From CAYZBM01 sp964476705 (GTDB lineage Bacteria > Pseudomonadota > Alphaproteobacteria > Rickettsiales > UBA6187), in contig CAYZBM010000002.1 in assembly GCA_964476705.1 (NCBI GenBank), positions 1 through 64,000 of the forward strand: DNA of 64,000 bases, read 5' to 3'. Below are positions 51,812-61,727 of this stretch, one piece after another. The position numbers were made by a program, and so were the translations under genes. The stretch's first letter is position 1, and every line of letters begins with the position of its first letter. The notes below the pieces were generated by a model. It saw only the letters and a list, made by a program, of their open reading frames with translations. It was not told the DNA's origin and did not search any database.

Positions 51812-52192
51812 ATGTCTGCAGCAGTAAAATATAAGTCCCAAAAGAATATACTATTAGTAGATGATAATCGGCTAAATATAAGGTATTTTTCTGATATATT
51901 AGCTTTTATGGGGCATAATGTGATTGCAGTTTCTAATCCAGATGATGTGTTACCTAAGGTTAAAGAGTATAGTCCAGACCTTATAATTATGGATTTTGAT
52001 TTAAAACATATGGTAGATGGTATAGATCTAATTAATTCTTTACGTTTAGATAAAAGTTTCTGTACGCCAATAATTGGCTCTAGCTCGGATGTTTATAATA
52101 AAGTTGATATTTTTTATGGGTTATGCAATTTAGCTATACCTAAGCCTCTGACCATCAATAAAGTGCAAGAAGCCGTTAGTAAATTTTGCTAG
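51812..52192 (+). CDS. single-domain response regulator (DivK-like)
   Basis: A 126-residue receiver domain with no output domain: the acidic pair in LLVDDNRLN, phosphorylatable Asp in LIIMDFDL, Ser in IIGSSSD and Lys in IPKPLT. It resembles DivK-type or CheY-type regulators that pass signals by protein contact. It may receive phosphate from the Hpt protein at 40477, but this is inference. A fragment of a palindromic element (52210-52260) follows. Confidence 0.85.
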   Translation: MSAAVKYKSQKNILLVDDNRLNIRYFSDILAFMGHNVIAVSNPDDVLPKVKEYSPDLIIMDFDLKHMVDGIDLINSLRLDKSFCTPIIGSSSDVYNKVDIFYGLCNLAIPKPLTINKVQEAVSKFC

Positions 52193-52209
52193 GTTTAAAT
52201 ATTTTCTAT

Positions 52210-52260
52210 ATAGTATTTCTTGTTTGAAATGACCCATATTATGGAATAAAACATAAAATG
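52210..52260 (-). repeat. fragment of palindromic element family B (tail)
   Basis: ATAGTATTTCTTGTTTGAAAT, GACCCATATTATGGA and AAAACATAAAATG correspond to the tail and part of the second hairpin of family B in reverse, with a deletion in the GGATCC arm. It lies between the response regulator and pyrB, convergent genes. Confidence 0.65.
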
Positions 52261-52270
52261 TTTTTTATAG

Positions 52271-53329
52271 CTAAATATAGTTGTCAATCCAATGTTCACG
52301 GTTGAATAGGTACAATATTAAAGCGGCCCTTATCCACATGCCATTTCGCGCTTGTTTCCAATATAAAGCCCGCTTATCTTTATCAACCATAACTTCTATC
52401 TCATTACGTCGTGGGAACGGATGCATGATTATAGCATCTTTTTTAAGAGTACTTAAATGCGATTCTTTGAGACAAAAATTATCTAAATTATATTTAGTAG
52501 ATTCATTTTCAGTATCATGCTCATCTTGAATTCTTGTCATATAAATAGCATCGGCTATTTTTATAGATTCTTCAAAATTATCCGTAGTTTTATATTTTAT
52601 TTTATTTTTATCTAGAAAATCTAATACATCTTGCTGCATGGTAAAATTTTTAGGTGCCACAAATATCAAATTTATATTTTGATATAAGGCTAATAAATAT
52701 GTTAGTGATCTTACAGTTCGTCCGCGTTTTAAATCGCCGACCATAACATAAGTTTTATTTTCAATTCCGCCTAAATTTTTAAAGGCACGGTTAATAGTGT
52801 AAATATCAAGTAAGGCTTGGGTTGGATGTTGATCTTTACCTGAGCCGCCATTAATTACCGGCACGGATCTTTTAGCATGAGTATTTAAAACCCAAGCAGA
52901 TTTTTCAGCAAAACCTTCATTAAAGTGGCGAGTTATAATTAGATCAACATAGCTGGAAAATGTTTGAATACTATCTTCCGATGATTCTCCTTTTATTTCT
53001 GAAGAAGTACTGCTATCTCTAATTTCGGTGGTTTGTAACCCTAAAATATGGCAAGCATTTAAAAATGACATAAAAGTACGGGTAGAAGGCTGGACAAAAA
53101 ATAACATAGCTCTTTTGTCAGCAAGTAATGAACGTAAAAATATTAGACCATTATAAGTTTTGGCGATAGATCTTATTTTATCAGCTAAAACAAAAATTTC
53201 TTCTAAAAAATTTTTATCAAATTGTTGGGCGTAAATTATATCAAACAACTTGTTATTTAGACAAAATTTAGCCAATTTATCTTCTATGTCTAAAGAGACA
53301 AAATCGGACCATTCTTCGTTGTAGTGCAT
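52271..53329 (-). CDS. pyrB: aspartate carbamoyltransferase catalytic subunit
   Basis: A 352-residue enzyme, longer than the usual 310 because of an N-terminal extension of about 40 residues. Motifs: FVQPSTRTFMSFLNACHILG (carbamoyl-phosphate loop), SGKDQHPTQALLDIYTI, VGDLKRGRTVRSL, DAIYMTRIQDEH and the aspartate-site HPFPRRNEI. It makes carbamoyl aspartate in pyrimidine synthesis. No regulatory pyrI is seen. A family A element and a family B element lie directly upstream of its start. Confidence 0.93.
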   Translation of the reverse strand: MHYNEEWSDFVSLDIEDKLAKFCLNNKLFDIIYAQQFDKNFLEEIFVLADKIRSIAKTYNGLIFLRSLLADKRAMLFFVQPSTRTFMSFLNACHILGLQTTEIRDSSTSSEIKGESSEDSIQTFSSYVDLIITRHFNEGFAEKSAWVLNTHAKRSVPVINGGSGKDQHPTQALLDIYTINRAFKNLGGIENKTYVMVGDLKRGRTVRSLTYLLALYQNINLIFVAPKNFTMQQDVLDFLDKNKIKYKTTDNFEESIKIADAIYMTRIQDEHDTENESTKYNLDNFCLKESHLSTLKKDAIIMHPFPRRNEIEVMVDKDKRALYWKQARNGMWIRAALILYLFNREHWIDNYI

Positions 53330-53379
53330 GGATATAATCAGAGTTTTAAGCGTTCATAATTTTATTTCTTATCTAAGTA

Positions 53380-53498
53380 TAGCAGATCAAGCAATGATTT
53401 TCCACTTTATTTACTTACATAAATCATTGCTATGATTCTGCATATCCCAGATTTAATCTGGGATCTATAGAAAATTCAGCTAAACTGCAAGCTTTAAA
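53380..53498 (+). repeat. palindromic element, family A, joined to a family B copy
   Basis: Starts ATAGCAGATCAAGCAATG and is near-identical to the copy at 34504 (TATCCCAGATTTAATCTGGGATC), but its end CTTTAA is followed by AGTATAGTAG..., the start of a family B copy, instead of CTGCTAT. The last bases were apparently lost where the two elements meet. Confidence 0.82.
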
Positions 53499-53500
53499 GT

Positions 53501-53650
53501 ATAGTAGATTAGAAAATGATTTACATAAAATACACATATAATCAATCATTTTTATAATGCTACATATCCTGAAAAAACATATACTTATAATACTATTTAT
53601 GTTTTGCTGAAGGATCCACAAAATATAAATTTTTCAAACTAAAATACTAT
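53501..53650 (+). repeat. palindromic element, family B, diverged full copy
   Basis: Begins ATAGTAGATTAG and ends AAAATACTAT. The first hairpin pairs AAAATGATT with AATCATTTT, different from other family B copies, while the second hairpin and CTGAAGGATCC part are the same. A further start, ATAGTAGATCAAGATTAG, follows at 53651. The 275 bases from there to 53925 hold only the presumed promoter region of the pilin gene. Confidence 0.82.
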
Positions 53651-53925
53651 ATAGTAGATCAAGATTAGAAAAAATAATGCAAACTGTTAAAAAACTGAAA
53701 CATTACTGTGATATTATAACAATAAGGCTCTTTTTTTTATAGGTAATATAAATTACTTGTAGAAATAAGTTACAAATAAAGTTATGTTTCTTTTTTATAA
53801 ACCTAGATTTTATTTGAATTTTGGTTGGTATTTAAGGGCCTAGATCTTGGATTGTTTATACTATAGATTCTAGGTATCTAAATTTATGTATATTAAGATT
53901 TTAAAACAATATAATGGAGTTAAAT

Positions 53926-54333
53926 ATGTTTTCTTTCAAATTTCTACAATTTAGCCATGTGGTGACGATAGTCACTCTAATGTTGCTTGCTGTTCTTACA
54001 GCATTTCCTTACGCCTCTATTGCACAGGCTGCTGATACTCCTCCGGCCTCTGGTGGTGGCAGTAGTGGTACTTTAACTCCTTTAGACAGTAAAGAAGGTA
54101 TTAATAAGACAGTTTGTAGCGTGGTTAATACTCTTCAAGGACCGATTGCGCGTGGTATTGCTGCGGTTGGGATTATTTTCTTAGGCTTCTCTTTATTTTT
54201 AGGGAAAATATCTTGGGGTATAGCTTTAGCTTTAGCTATTGGTATCGGCGCCATATTTGGAGCTGATAAAATAGTAGGAATGCTTGGTGATGGTAAAGCT
54301 GCTTGTGCAGATTTTACTAAACCTGTTCAATAA
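53926..54333 (+). CDS. virB2: TrbC/VirB2-type pilin subunit
   Basis: A 135-residue protein. Signal peptide: hydrophobic helix, cleavage near SIAQA/AD (residue 35 from this start). A short Ser/Gly/Pro-rich stretch follows, then two membrane helices (about 70-90 RGIAAVGIIFLGFSLFLG and 95-115 WGIALALAIGIGAIFGADKIV) as in VirB2. Two Cys (in TVCSVV and AACADF) could form a bond. I chose the ATG of 53926 because GGAG lies six bases upstream; the ATG of 53914 would add four residues. It belongs to the type IV secretion pilin family; no other vir gene is near, as in Rickettsiales with scattered vir genes. Confidence 0.85.
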   Translation: MFSFKFLQFSHVVTIVTLMLLAVLTAFPYASIAQAADTPPASGGGSSGTLTPLDSKEGINKTVCSVVNTLQGPIARGIAAVGIIFLGFSLFLGKISWGIALALAIGIGAIFGADKIVGMLGDGKAACADFTKPVQ

Positions 54334-54376
54334 TTAGCTAAGAAATTATAAATTTAAATACTATATAACGCTAAAG

Positions 54377-54410
54377 GAGGGCTTGATCTGTTGATCGGGC
54401 CCTTTTTTTT
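54377..54410 (+). terminator. rho-independent terminator after the pilin gene
   Basis: AGGGCTTGATC, loop TGTT, GATCGGGCCCT pairs with G-U pairs and is followed by eight T. It ends the pilin transcript, so the downstream giant gene needs its own promoter. Confidence 0.85.
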
Positions 54411-54560
54411 ACTGACTTTTCTGCAAATTGCGCATCTAGATGTATATAATATTTTTTAATCTACTATAATAAAATCTCTACTAAATTAAGAAATTGTTAA
54501 AACTTTAATGTTAAGCTGAAGACTAAATATATATTTTTAGGCTTAAAATTAAGGTTTAGT

Positions 54561-57500
54561 ATGAGTAAAGGTGAAAGCTCGAGCGATAATTTTTCTCAAA
54601 TATCTCAAGTAGATGACAGTTATTATGATGATGAGAATTATAGCCCAGAAGAGGCGGCTTATGTTGGTGCAACTAGGCTAAATAAAAGACGTCGATATTA
54701 TGGCATGTCTGATCAGTCCTTAACTGAAATGATTTCAGATACACGTAATCGTATTGAAAAAGCCCGAGATGAAGCCGAGACTTTAAAAGCTAATTCATCA
54801 AATAGTATGGGTTGGGCGGCATTACCTGGAATTTTGGCTTTATTATTATTCCCGATCGCGCCATTTTTAGGTTTAATGTTAGCAATCCCTGCGGTTATAA
54901 TGGTATCGCAAGCTATGGAGTCAAGTGATAGGGCAAGACGCAAAGATAATTATGCCAATACGCTAGAAGCTGACTTGCGGGATATGAAAAATGCATTAGG
55001 CACAGAACAAAAGCCTCAAGCTTCAAGAAATAACTTACCCGAAAAAGCTCCAGAAAAAATTACTGAAAAAGAAAAAGCCAAAACAAAAACCCCGAAAAGA
55101 AAATCTGAATCAAGAGCTAACAATTCCGAACCAACCACAACTACAACTTCCAATTCAGTTACAAATAATACAACAAGAGAAGTAAAAACTGACAATGGTC
55201 AAGATCCAAGTGATCTGGGAATAAAACTTGCTGGAATGCTTGCTGAGTTTCTAAAAAATCTGCGAACTAAATCTGCGGAGCCCACTGCTGTGCCTCCTGC
55301 TGCAGCTTCTACTCCAGGAAGTAATACTACTACAAATACTACTAATGTAACTCGTAATCATCCTGCTGGAGGTGGGGTTAGCTCGGATGCAGGACGTGTT
55401 GCTAGCTCACAAACTCAAAGTGATAAATCTACATTACAAATTGCTGCTGATAGAATTAAAGACTTACATTCTAGATCATTGGATACTAAAGAAGGAGTAG
55501 ATCAAGGAACAGAATCTTCTACAGATGATTTTGATATAGAAGGAGTAACAATTGATAAATCATCAACTGATTTAGAACTAGTAGAGACTACTAATGGAAA
55601 TAAATTAACTTTAAATAATAGAGACTCAAATAACTTACAACAAATACAAGCAGAATTAATTGAAGCTCAAATATCTGTTGTAACAATACAAAATCTGGCA
55701 GATTTAGTTGAAGAGAAACAGGATATAGTTGAAGAATTAGAAGCAAAACTACAAGAACCAAATAATATAAAATTATTAGAAGCAGAAAAATCCGTTGATC
55801 AAGCCGTATATGATTTCCTTGATTTTATAGTAAAAACTGAAGATAATATAGTAACTGTAGATGGTCAGAAAATTATTTTGTCAGCTCCACTAATAGCTGC
55901 TCAAGGACAATTTACTGTTGATCCTCAAACCGCTTTAGCGGCATTATCTATATGTCATGCCGCAATGCAAGATTCAGCAAAAAAAACTAGTACTACAATA
56001 AAAGAAATAGATCCTGATAAAAGATTAGTAACATTTCAACCTGCTACTCAACCAGCAACCCTTAATGTGGTAAATTTTTTCCTAGATAGTCAAGTTAAAA
56101 TAGAAGTAGAATTTCCCAGCCAAAAATTGGTTTTAAATCAAACGGTACAAAGAGCAATTGCTGGAACTATAAGAAGAATGATGCTGGAAGCTAGTTTAGC
56201 TACAGAAGCTGGAAGAATGGCTAGTATACCATCTATTACAGTTAGTGAAATAGATGATAATGATACTAATACTAAACTTTCACTACAAGCTTTGGCAAAT
56301 AAAGTAAATAGTTCAGCTGAAAAAGTAGTAGGGCCTAATAATGATTCGCTAGCTTTGGTCCCCTTCCAACCTAAATTAAATACAAATCAAGTTGAGTTTT
56401 CCCAGGCTCTTAAGGTTCTAGTTCAAACAGTTCAAGAAAGATCTAATTCTCTAATATCAGATCCAAAGAGCAAAACAAGAATATTAATTTCACCTGAATT
56501 ATTTCAACGTCTTTTAGAGATGTATACAGCTAGCCAAAATAATGGTGAACTTAATTGGGTGATAGCTAATGCAGAAGAGATAGATGAGAATGGAAAAACT
56601 CTAAATAGTAATGATAAAAATGATAAACAAGTAGCGGTATATAAACCAGATATAGGTCAATTTGCTTTTTCTGCGGCCCTTCCTTTGCATACCACTACTT
56701 TCAAAAATGGAAATTTTTCTCAAATTCTAACATCGCATATTGCCGTTGGTAAATCTTTATTATGTAGTGTTAATGGTGAAAACTTTACTTTATCTCAGAA
56801 GTCATTATTAGCCATAGCTGGGATGCTTGGAATCACTCAGCCTAATAGACCATTATCTATAGAAGATGTGAAACCTATAAAAGCAGATGCAATTAGTGCT
56901 AGTGTGGTAGATAATAATGTAGAAAGGGGTGAATTTAAAAGTAATGTTGGAGACCATGATGCTATAGATCATGATATATTAAAATTACATAACGGCATTA
57001 ATAATCCAGAAATAAGAATTTCTGATGCGGAAGAAGAAGTTGATTATCCTGATGATTTTGAACCAGAAGATGAAGAGATACCAGAAATAATAGAAATAGA
57101 AGACGATGATGATGGTCTAGGAGAGTCTCGAGAATCATCACCAGTTCCGACTCGTAATCAGGATAAAGATGAAAATGATGGCTATCAAGAAATTATTGGA
57201 ACAGATGAAGATGATGATGGATTTGAAGATGAAGATCTTGATGAAGAAGACTTTACTCCAAAGGAAGAAGTCAATGAAAAAAGACAACAAGCTTTAGAGT
57301 TAGCTGCAGAATTTAATAGAATTAACCAACAATTAAATCAATTGTTAGAATATAGCGAATTTAGAGTAGAAGAAGTAGAAGAAGAAATTCTATATGCAGG
57401 TAGAACAAAAATTATATTTGAAGAAAATGAAGATGCTAAACAAGAGGAAGAGATAACCCAATTTTCTTTAGAACCTAAGATAGGAGCAAATGGAAAATCA

Positions 57501-60500
57501 ACAGATAGTGTCCACTTGGAATTATTAAAAGATTCATTAAGAGACTCATTTACTTTGGAAGATAATCAAGAATATAGTGCTAAAAACTCTCGTTTAGATA
57601 TAAAATTAGCCCAAGTTAATTATAGCTGTGGATTGCTAAAATCTCTTGCTGTATATACAGAAGAGATCAAAAAGGAAGAGGTTGCTGAGGTTGTAAAAGG
57701 AACTGTAGATAATTTAATTAAATATGCTACCGACTTAAAAGATAAGGCTCAAGAAGAAAATGCTATTTATATACAAGATAAAGAATCAAAAAATACTCTC
57801 TACATAGCTAAACTAATAGAAGCTGAAATTTCAAAAATTGCTAAATTAGATGTTGATTTCTGGTTAGAGGATAAGAACTTAACATTTGAAGAATTAAGTA
57901 ATGCTCTAAATGAGTCTTTAAATGAATTAAAAGTCTTTGATGAGATGTTATTAGAGAATGCTAAATCAGAGCAAGCTACCGCCAATAATATAATTGAAGG
58001 TTTCGGAGCTGATAATAATTTGAAAGAACCTCTATCTGCTTCATCGTCAGAATTTTCTAATGATCTAGGAAATATAGAACCTGATGGAGAAGATTATACT
58101 CCAGCTATATATCCCTTTGAACAATCATCAGAATTATCAAAAAGATATCAAAAATGTTCTGATATAAAAAAATTTGTAGAAGAATGTATTTTACCTGCTA
58201 CTGGCTACAGATTAAGAAAAAATAATGAGGAAGTAGTTTTGGTAGCTGATAGAATTATTATTAATGAAGATACATTGGAATCAGTTGACGTTACTCAGTT
58301 AATGGAAGAAGATGATGTAGATTTAGTTCTTAGGGAAGAAATTTTAGTTTTAACTAAACAAAAGGATGATGACGATAATTTAGCAAAATTTAGAGAAAAT
58401 TGTCTATATAATCTAGGAGAATTAGAAGAAGGTGATATTAAAAGAATCAAATCTACTCTTAATTATAATTTAGCAGAATATTTAATTGATTCTGCAACTG
58501 TTATGGATAAAGAAAAGGATGAAAGCATTGATACATTATTGTTTGATATACAATACGTTTTATCTACATATGCCAAATCAAGTTCTAAAGTTATTTCTGA
58601 GCAAGATATCCAAGATGAAATCAGTGATATTTTCAAATCAGAAAAGTCTAATAGTGAAAAATTATTAGATTTTAAAAATATATTGTTAGTTATAGATTTT
58701 TCTAATAGGGAGGCTCAAACCGATCAAGCTAAAGATAATAATAAAAATGAAGGTTTCGGACCTGATGATAATAATTTGGCGCCAATTACTATAGAATCTA
58801 TAAAAGGTGAATATCAGCAAGCAGAAACCTATCCATCATCAGCACAAGAAAAACAAGCCACATTAATTTACGATAACATAGACTCTGGATTAGAAGAAGA
58901 AACTCAATATTTAGATACAAATCCAGTTCCAGTAACAGGAGGTTATACAGATGTTGCGCCTACTGATATTCAATATTTAGATGTAAATAATAATTGTGAT
59001 CTAACGCATATAGAAGATATAAATAGGATGGTAGATGATCTTTTAAATCAAAAATTATATTCATTTGGTATTCAAGATATACATGAAATGAGTGTATTTA
59101 TTGAAAATGATATAAGAGATTATTTACAAAGTCCAACTGATCGTGATGCTGAGAATATGTTAGAATTGCTTTCAGAATCTCTATTTAGTGTTGATCAAGG
59201 ACATGAGTATCTAGATGGTGATAAGGATAATAAGAAGTATGAAGTAAATAATGATGATAAGATGAATGCTGTGAGTGAAACAGACAATATTGCATCATTA
59301 AGTGCTTATCATAAAAAATATATTGAGGAATATAAAGAAATATTAAATAACTTTTCTCAAGGCAATATTAAATTGGTAGGAGAAGAAATAGTTGGAGATA
59401 ATTATACATTAAAATTAGAAACTAACAAAACAGATAGTGATTTATTGAAAAAATTTAAAGATGAATGTCGAGATGGAGATGGATTTGAAGAATTAAACGA
59501 ATATAAATTATCTTCTCAAGAGATATTAAATATTATTAATATTAATTTTGTAAAAACTCTCTGGAATGACATAAAAGGTTTAAATATAGAAGGAAGTAAA
59601 GATTATATAGTAGGAAGTAAAGATGAATTTATACCTTCTATAGCAGAAACTTTAGGTGAAATTCTATCTGGCAGTAGCCTTGAAAAGTCAGGTAAGTTAG
59701 ATGATTTAAAGAATTGTAAATCGGAAGAAGAATTGTTAACAGCTATATATAAAATAACTAACATTCAAAGTCCTAATTTAGAAAATGCTCTAGAATCAAT
59801 ATCTAGTATGTTAATATATAATATAGAAAAAAAGTTAGAAGAAGAGCTTGAAGAAGATGACGAGCTTTCGGAAAATAACGATAGATTTGAAGTAATATCA
59901 TCTGTTTCTAATCCTCATTTTGTAGAGTCTGATATAAAAGAAAGATGGCTTAGTCAAGCTAGACAATATAGAGAAGAATTTAAAGCAAAAACAAGGGATT
60001 TATTAGGAGATTATAAAGAGGTTGATGGGTTATACCAAGATATAGATTCTGACCAATACAAAGATATAGATCCGGACTTGGATTCATCAGTTGAACAACA
60101 ACCATATAAAAACAAAGAATTATTTTTAGACTTAAGGGGTGTTTTAGAACAACATAGCGACATTGAGGAAGAGTCAGGAATAAATCAAGAAGATAAAACT
60201 ACATATTTAAGAGACAAACATTTTACCTTTACAAAAAATATAAACGAACTAGAAGAATCTAAAGAAGGTAAAAATGAAGACCAAAGTTCATTTGTTGATT
60301 TAGATATACTAAAATTAGCATCTTCATATATTAATAATATATATGAAGAATTTAGAAATTCTGATTCTTTAAATTGGAATGAACTAAAATTAATTTGTAC
60401 TATATATGAAGAGATTAGAGAGATTCAGAAAGAAAAAATTTCTTCTTTTAATGAGAAATATGGCTATCAACTTTCGGATAGTTTGGATATTGAAGAATTA

Positions 60501-60908
60501 TTACCAGAATTAAAAGTTAAGAAGTCAGATGATGAAAATAAAGAATTTTCTTATTATAAAGAAAGTATTTTTAAATTTATAAATAGAGAACAAGAACAAT
60601 TTAGAAATATAGAAGAAATTTTAGAAAATAAGGCTGGTCAGGAAAAAGCAAAAGAATATAAGATAACTCAAGAAAATAATCCGGTTAGTACTATTGTAGA
60701 AGAAGATAATACTATATACGGCCTAGATCCAGAAAAATTAAATGAATTAAAAGCCGGTATTAAAAAAGAAGAAGAAGACCTAAGAATAAGAGAAGAAGCG
60801 CATAAAATAAGATTAAAAGAACATGAAAAAACATATGAAAAAATTTCAACTAAACTAGAATCTCCTAGAGCTCATAGTGCTAATGGTGAAGATCTGAATA
60901 TAAGCTAA
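54561..60908 (+). CDS. giant acidic membrane-anchored protein of unknown function, 2115 residues
   Basis: No family recognised. After a disordered acidic start, residues about 75-125 hold two membrane segments close together (MGWAALPGILALLLFPIAPFLGLMLAIPAVIMV, in pieces), so it may be a hairpin anchor. Then comes a long Ser/Thr/Asn-rich linker (about 160-290), an alpha/beta region, strongly acidic runs near 825-900 (EDDDDG, EDEDLDEED), and helical parts. I see degenerate internal repeats, e.g. EGFGADNNL (residue about 1150) and EGFGPDDNNL (about 1400), and helical units LAKFRENC and LLKKFKDEC. The C-terminal 80 residues form a coiled coil (KKEEEDLRIREEAHKIRLKE). It follows the VirB2 gene. Effector or surface function is inference. 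Confidence 0.82.
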   Translation: MSKGESSSDNFSQISQVDDSYYDDENYSPEEAAYVGATRLNKRRRYYGMSDQSLTEMISDTRNRIEKARDEAETLKANSSNSMGWAALPGILALLLFPIAPFLGLMLAIPAVIMVSQAMESSDRARRKDNYANTLEADLRDMKNALGTEQKPQASRNNLPEKAPEKITEKEKAKTKTPKRKSESRANNSEPTTTTTSNSVTNNTTREVKTDNGQDPSDLGIKLAGMLAEFLKNLRTKSAEPTAVPPAAASTPGSNTTTNTTNVTRNHPAGGGVSSDAGRVASSQTQSDKSTLQIAADRIKDLHSRSLDTKEGVDQGTESSTDDFDIEGVTIDKSSTDLELVETTNGNKLTLNNRDSNNLQQIQAELIEAQISVVTIQNLADLVEEKQDIVEELEAKLQEPNNIKLLEAEKSVDQAVYDFLDFIVKTEDNIVTVDGQKIILSAPLIAAQGQFTVDPQTALAALSICHAAMQDSAKKTSTTIKEIDPDKRLVTFQPATQPATLNVVNFFLDSQVKIEVEFPSQKLVLNQTVQRAIAGTIRRMMLEASLATEAGRMASIPSITVSEIDDNDTNTKLSLQALANKVNSSAEKVVGPNNDSLALVPFQPKLNTNQVEFSQALKVLVQTVQERSNSLISDPKSKTRILISPELFQRLLEMYTASQNNGELNWVIANAEEIDENGKTLNSNDKNDKQVAVYKPDIGQFAFSAALPLHTTTFKNGNFSQILTSHIAVGKSLLCSVNGENFTLSQKSLLAIAGMLGITQPNRPLSIEDVKPIKADAISASVVDNNVERGEFKSNVGDHDAIDHDILKLHNGINNPEIRISDAEEEVDYPDDFEPEDEEIPEIIEIEDDDDGLGESRESSPVPTRNQDKDENDGYQEIIGTDEDDDGFEDEDLDEEDFTPKEEVNEKRQQALELAAEFNRINQQLNQLLEYSEFRVEEVEEEILYAGRTKIIFEENEDAKQEEEITQFSLEPKIGANGKSTDSVHLELLKDSLRDSFTLEDNQEYSAKNSRLDIKLAQVNYSCGLLKSLAVYTEEIKKEEVAEVVKGTVDNLIKYATDLKDKAQEENAIYIQDKESKNTLYIAKLIEAEISKIAKLDVDFWLEDKNLTFEELSNALNESLNELKVFDEMLLENAKSEQATANNIIEGFGADNNLKEPLSASSSEFSNDLGNIEPDGEDYTPAIYPFEQSSELSKRYQKCSDIKKFVEECILPATGYRLRKNNEEVVLVADRIIINEDTLESVDVTQLMEEDDVDLVLREEILVLTKQKDDDDNLAKFRENCLYNLGELEEGDIKRIKSTLNYNLAEYLIDSATVMDKEKDESIDTLLFDIQYVLSTYAKSSSKVISEQDIQDEISDIFKSEKSNSEKLLDFKNILLVIDFSNREAQTDQAKDNNKNEGFGPDDNNLAPITIESIKGEYQQAETYPSSAQEKQATLIYDNIDSGLEEETQYLDTNPVPVTGGYTDVAPTDIQYLDVNNNCDLTHIEDINRMVDDLLNQKLYSFGIQDIHEMSVFIENDIRDYLQSPTDRDAENMLELLSESLFSVDQGHEYLDGDKDNKKYEVNNDDKMNAVSETDNIASLSAYHKKYIEEYKEILNNFSQGNIKLVGEEIVGDNYTLKLETNKTDSDLLKKFKDECRDGDGFEELNEYKLSSQEILNIININFVKTLWNDIKGLNIEGSKDYIVGSKDEFIPSIAETLGEILSGSSLEKSGKLDDLKNCKSEEELLTAIYKITNIQSPNLENALESISSMLIYNIEKKLEEELEEDDELSENNDRFEVISSVSNPHFVESDIKERWLSQARQYREEFKAKTRDLLGDYKEVDGLYQDIDSDQYKDIDPDLDSSVEQQPYKNKELFLDLRGVLEQHSDIEEESGINQEDKTTYLRDKHFTFTKNINELEESKEGKNEDQSSFVDLDILKLASSYINNIYEEFRNSDSLNWNELKLICTIYEEIREIQKEKISSFNEKYGYQLSDSLDIEELLPELKVKKSDDENKEFSYYKESIFKFINREQEQFRNIEEILENKAGQEKAKEYKITQENNPVSTIVEEDNTIYGLDPEKLNELKAGIKKEEEDLRIREEAHKIRLKEHEKTYEKISTKLESPRAHSANGEDLNIS

Positions 60909-61002
60909 ATAGGCATTAAAATGTCTCCACAATACCCGTTGAAAATATTGCCTGTTTGCTATAAGCTCTGAAGCAAACATATATAAATTCATAAGGTCAT
61001 CT

Positions 61003-61716
61003 ATGCTATTTTTCCGTTCATTTATTTTTGCCATCTATTTTTATTTATGGACTGGTTTTTCCTGTATTGTGATGATACCTTTTTTATTCACTAAAGCTAA
61101 AACTTGTACTTTTTCTGGAAGATTTTGGGCAACTGGAGTTATTTTTGGTCTAAAAGTTATTTGTAATATTGATTATGAAGAGCGGGGACGAGAATTTTTA
61201 CCCCAAGATCAAGGTTTTATAATTGCCAGTAAACATCAATCCGCTTGGGATACTATAATATTTTTAAAATTATTCCCGCAAACTTGTTATATCTTAAAAG
61301 CAGAATTGTTAAAACTGCCATTATTTGGTTCTTACTTAAAAGCCTTAGAAATGATTGCCGTTGACCGAAAAGGTGGATCTAAAGCTCTTAAATCTATGCT
61401 TAAACAAACAAGTGAAAGATTAAAAGAAAAAAGGCAAATAATTTTATTCCCCGAAGGTACTCGTACTATGCCGGGGGAAAAAACTTCCTATCAGCCAGGA
61501 ATTGCCCTCATTTATCATGAACATAGGGATACGACTATAATTCCTGCTGCTCTTAATTCAGGATTATTTTGGCCTAAACATAAGTTTTTAAAACATCCAG
61601 GTACGGTAGTAATTGAATACTTAAAACCCTTAAGTTCTGAACTCACCAAGCAGGAATTTATGCTGCAATTATCTTCGGTGATTGAAGAAAAAACGTCAGA
61701 GTTGATGAAAAGTTGA
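61003..61716 (+). CDS. plsC: 1-acylglycerol-3-phosphate acyltransferase
   Basis: A 237-residue membrane enzyme. The acyltransferase motifs are ASKHQSAWDT (H-x4-D), IAVDRKGGSKALK and FPEGTRTMPGEK. N-terminal hydrophobic helix at about 8-28. It makes phosphatidic acid from lysophosphatidate. It precedes lpxC in opposite orientation. A palindromic fragment follows at 61728. Confidence 0.92.
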   Translation: MLFFRSFIFAIYFYLWTGFSCIVMIPFLFTKAKTCTFSGRFWATGVIFGLKVICNIDYEERGREFLPQDQGFIIASKHQSAWDTIIFLKLFPQTCYILKAELLKLPLFGSYLKALEMIAVDRKGGSKALKSMLKQTSERLKEKRQIILFPEGTRTMPGEKTSYQPGIALIYHEHRDTTIIPAALNSGLFWPKHKFLKHPGTVVIEYLKPLSSELTKQEFMLQLSSVIEEKTSELMKS

Positions 61717-61727
61717 CCAATACTAAT

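Noticed and set aside
53926..54333. Holin or other small phage membrane protein instead of VirB2
   Set aside because: The signal peptide with AQA/AD cleavage plus two membrane helices and a small soluble C-terminal piece with paired Cys fits TrbC/VirB2 better.
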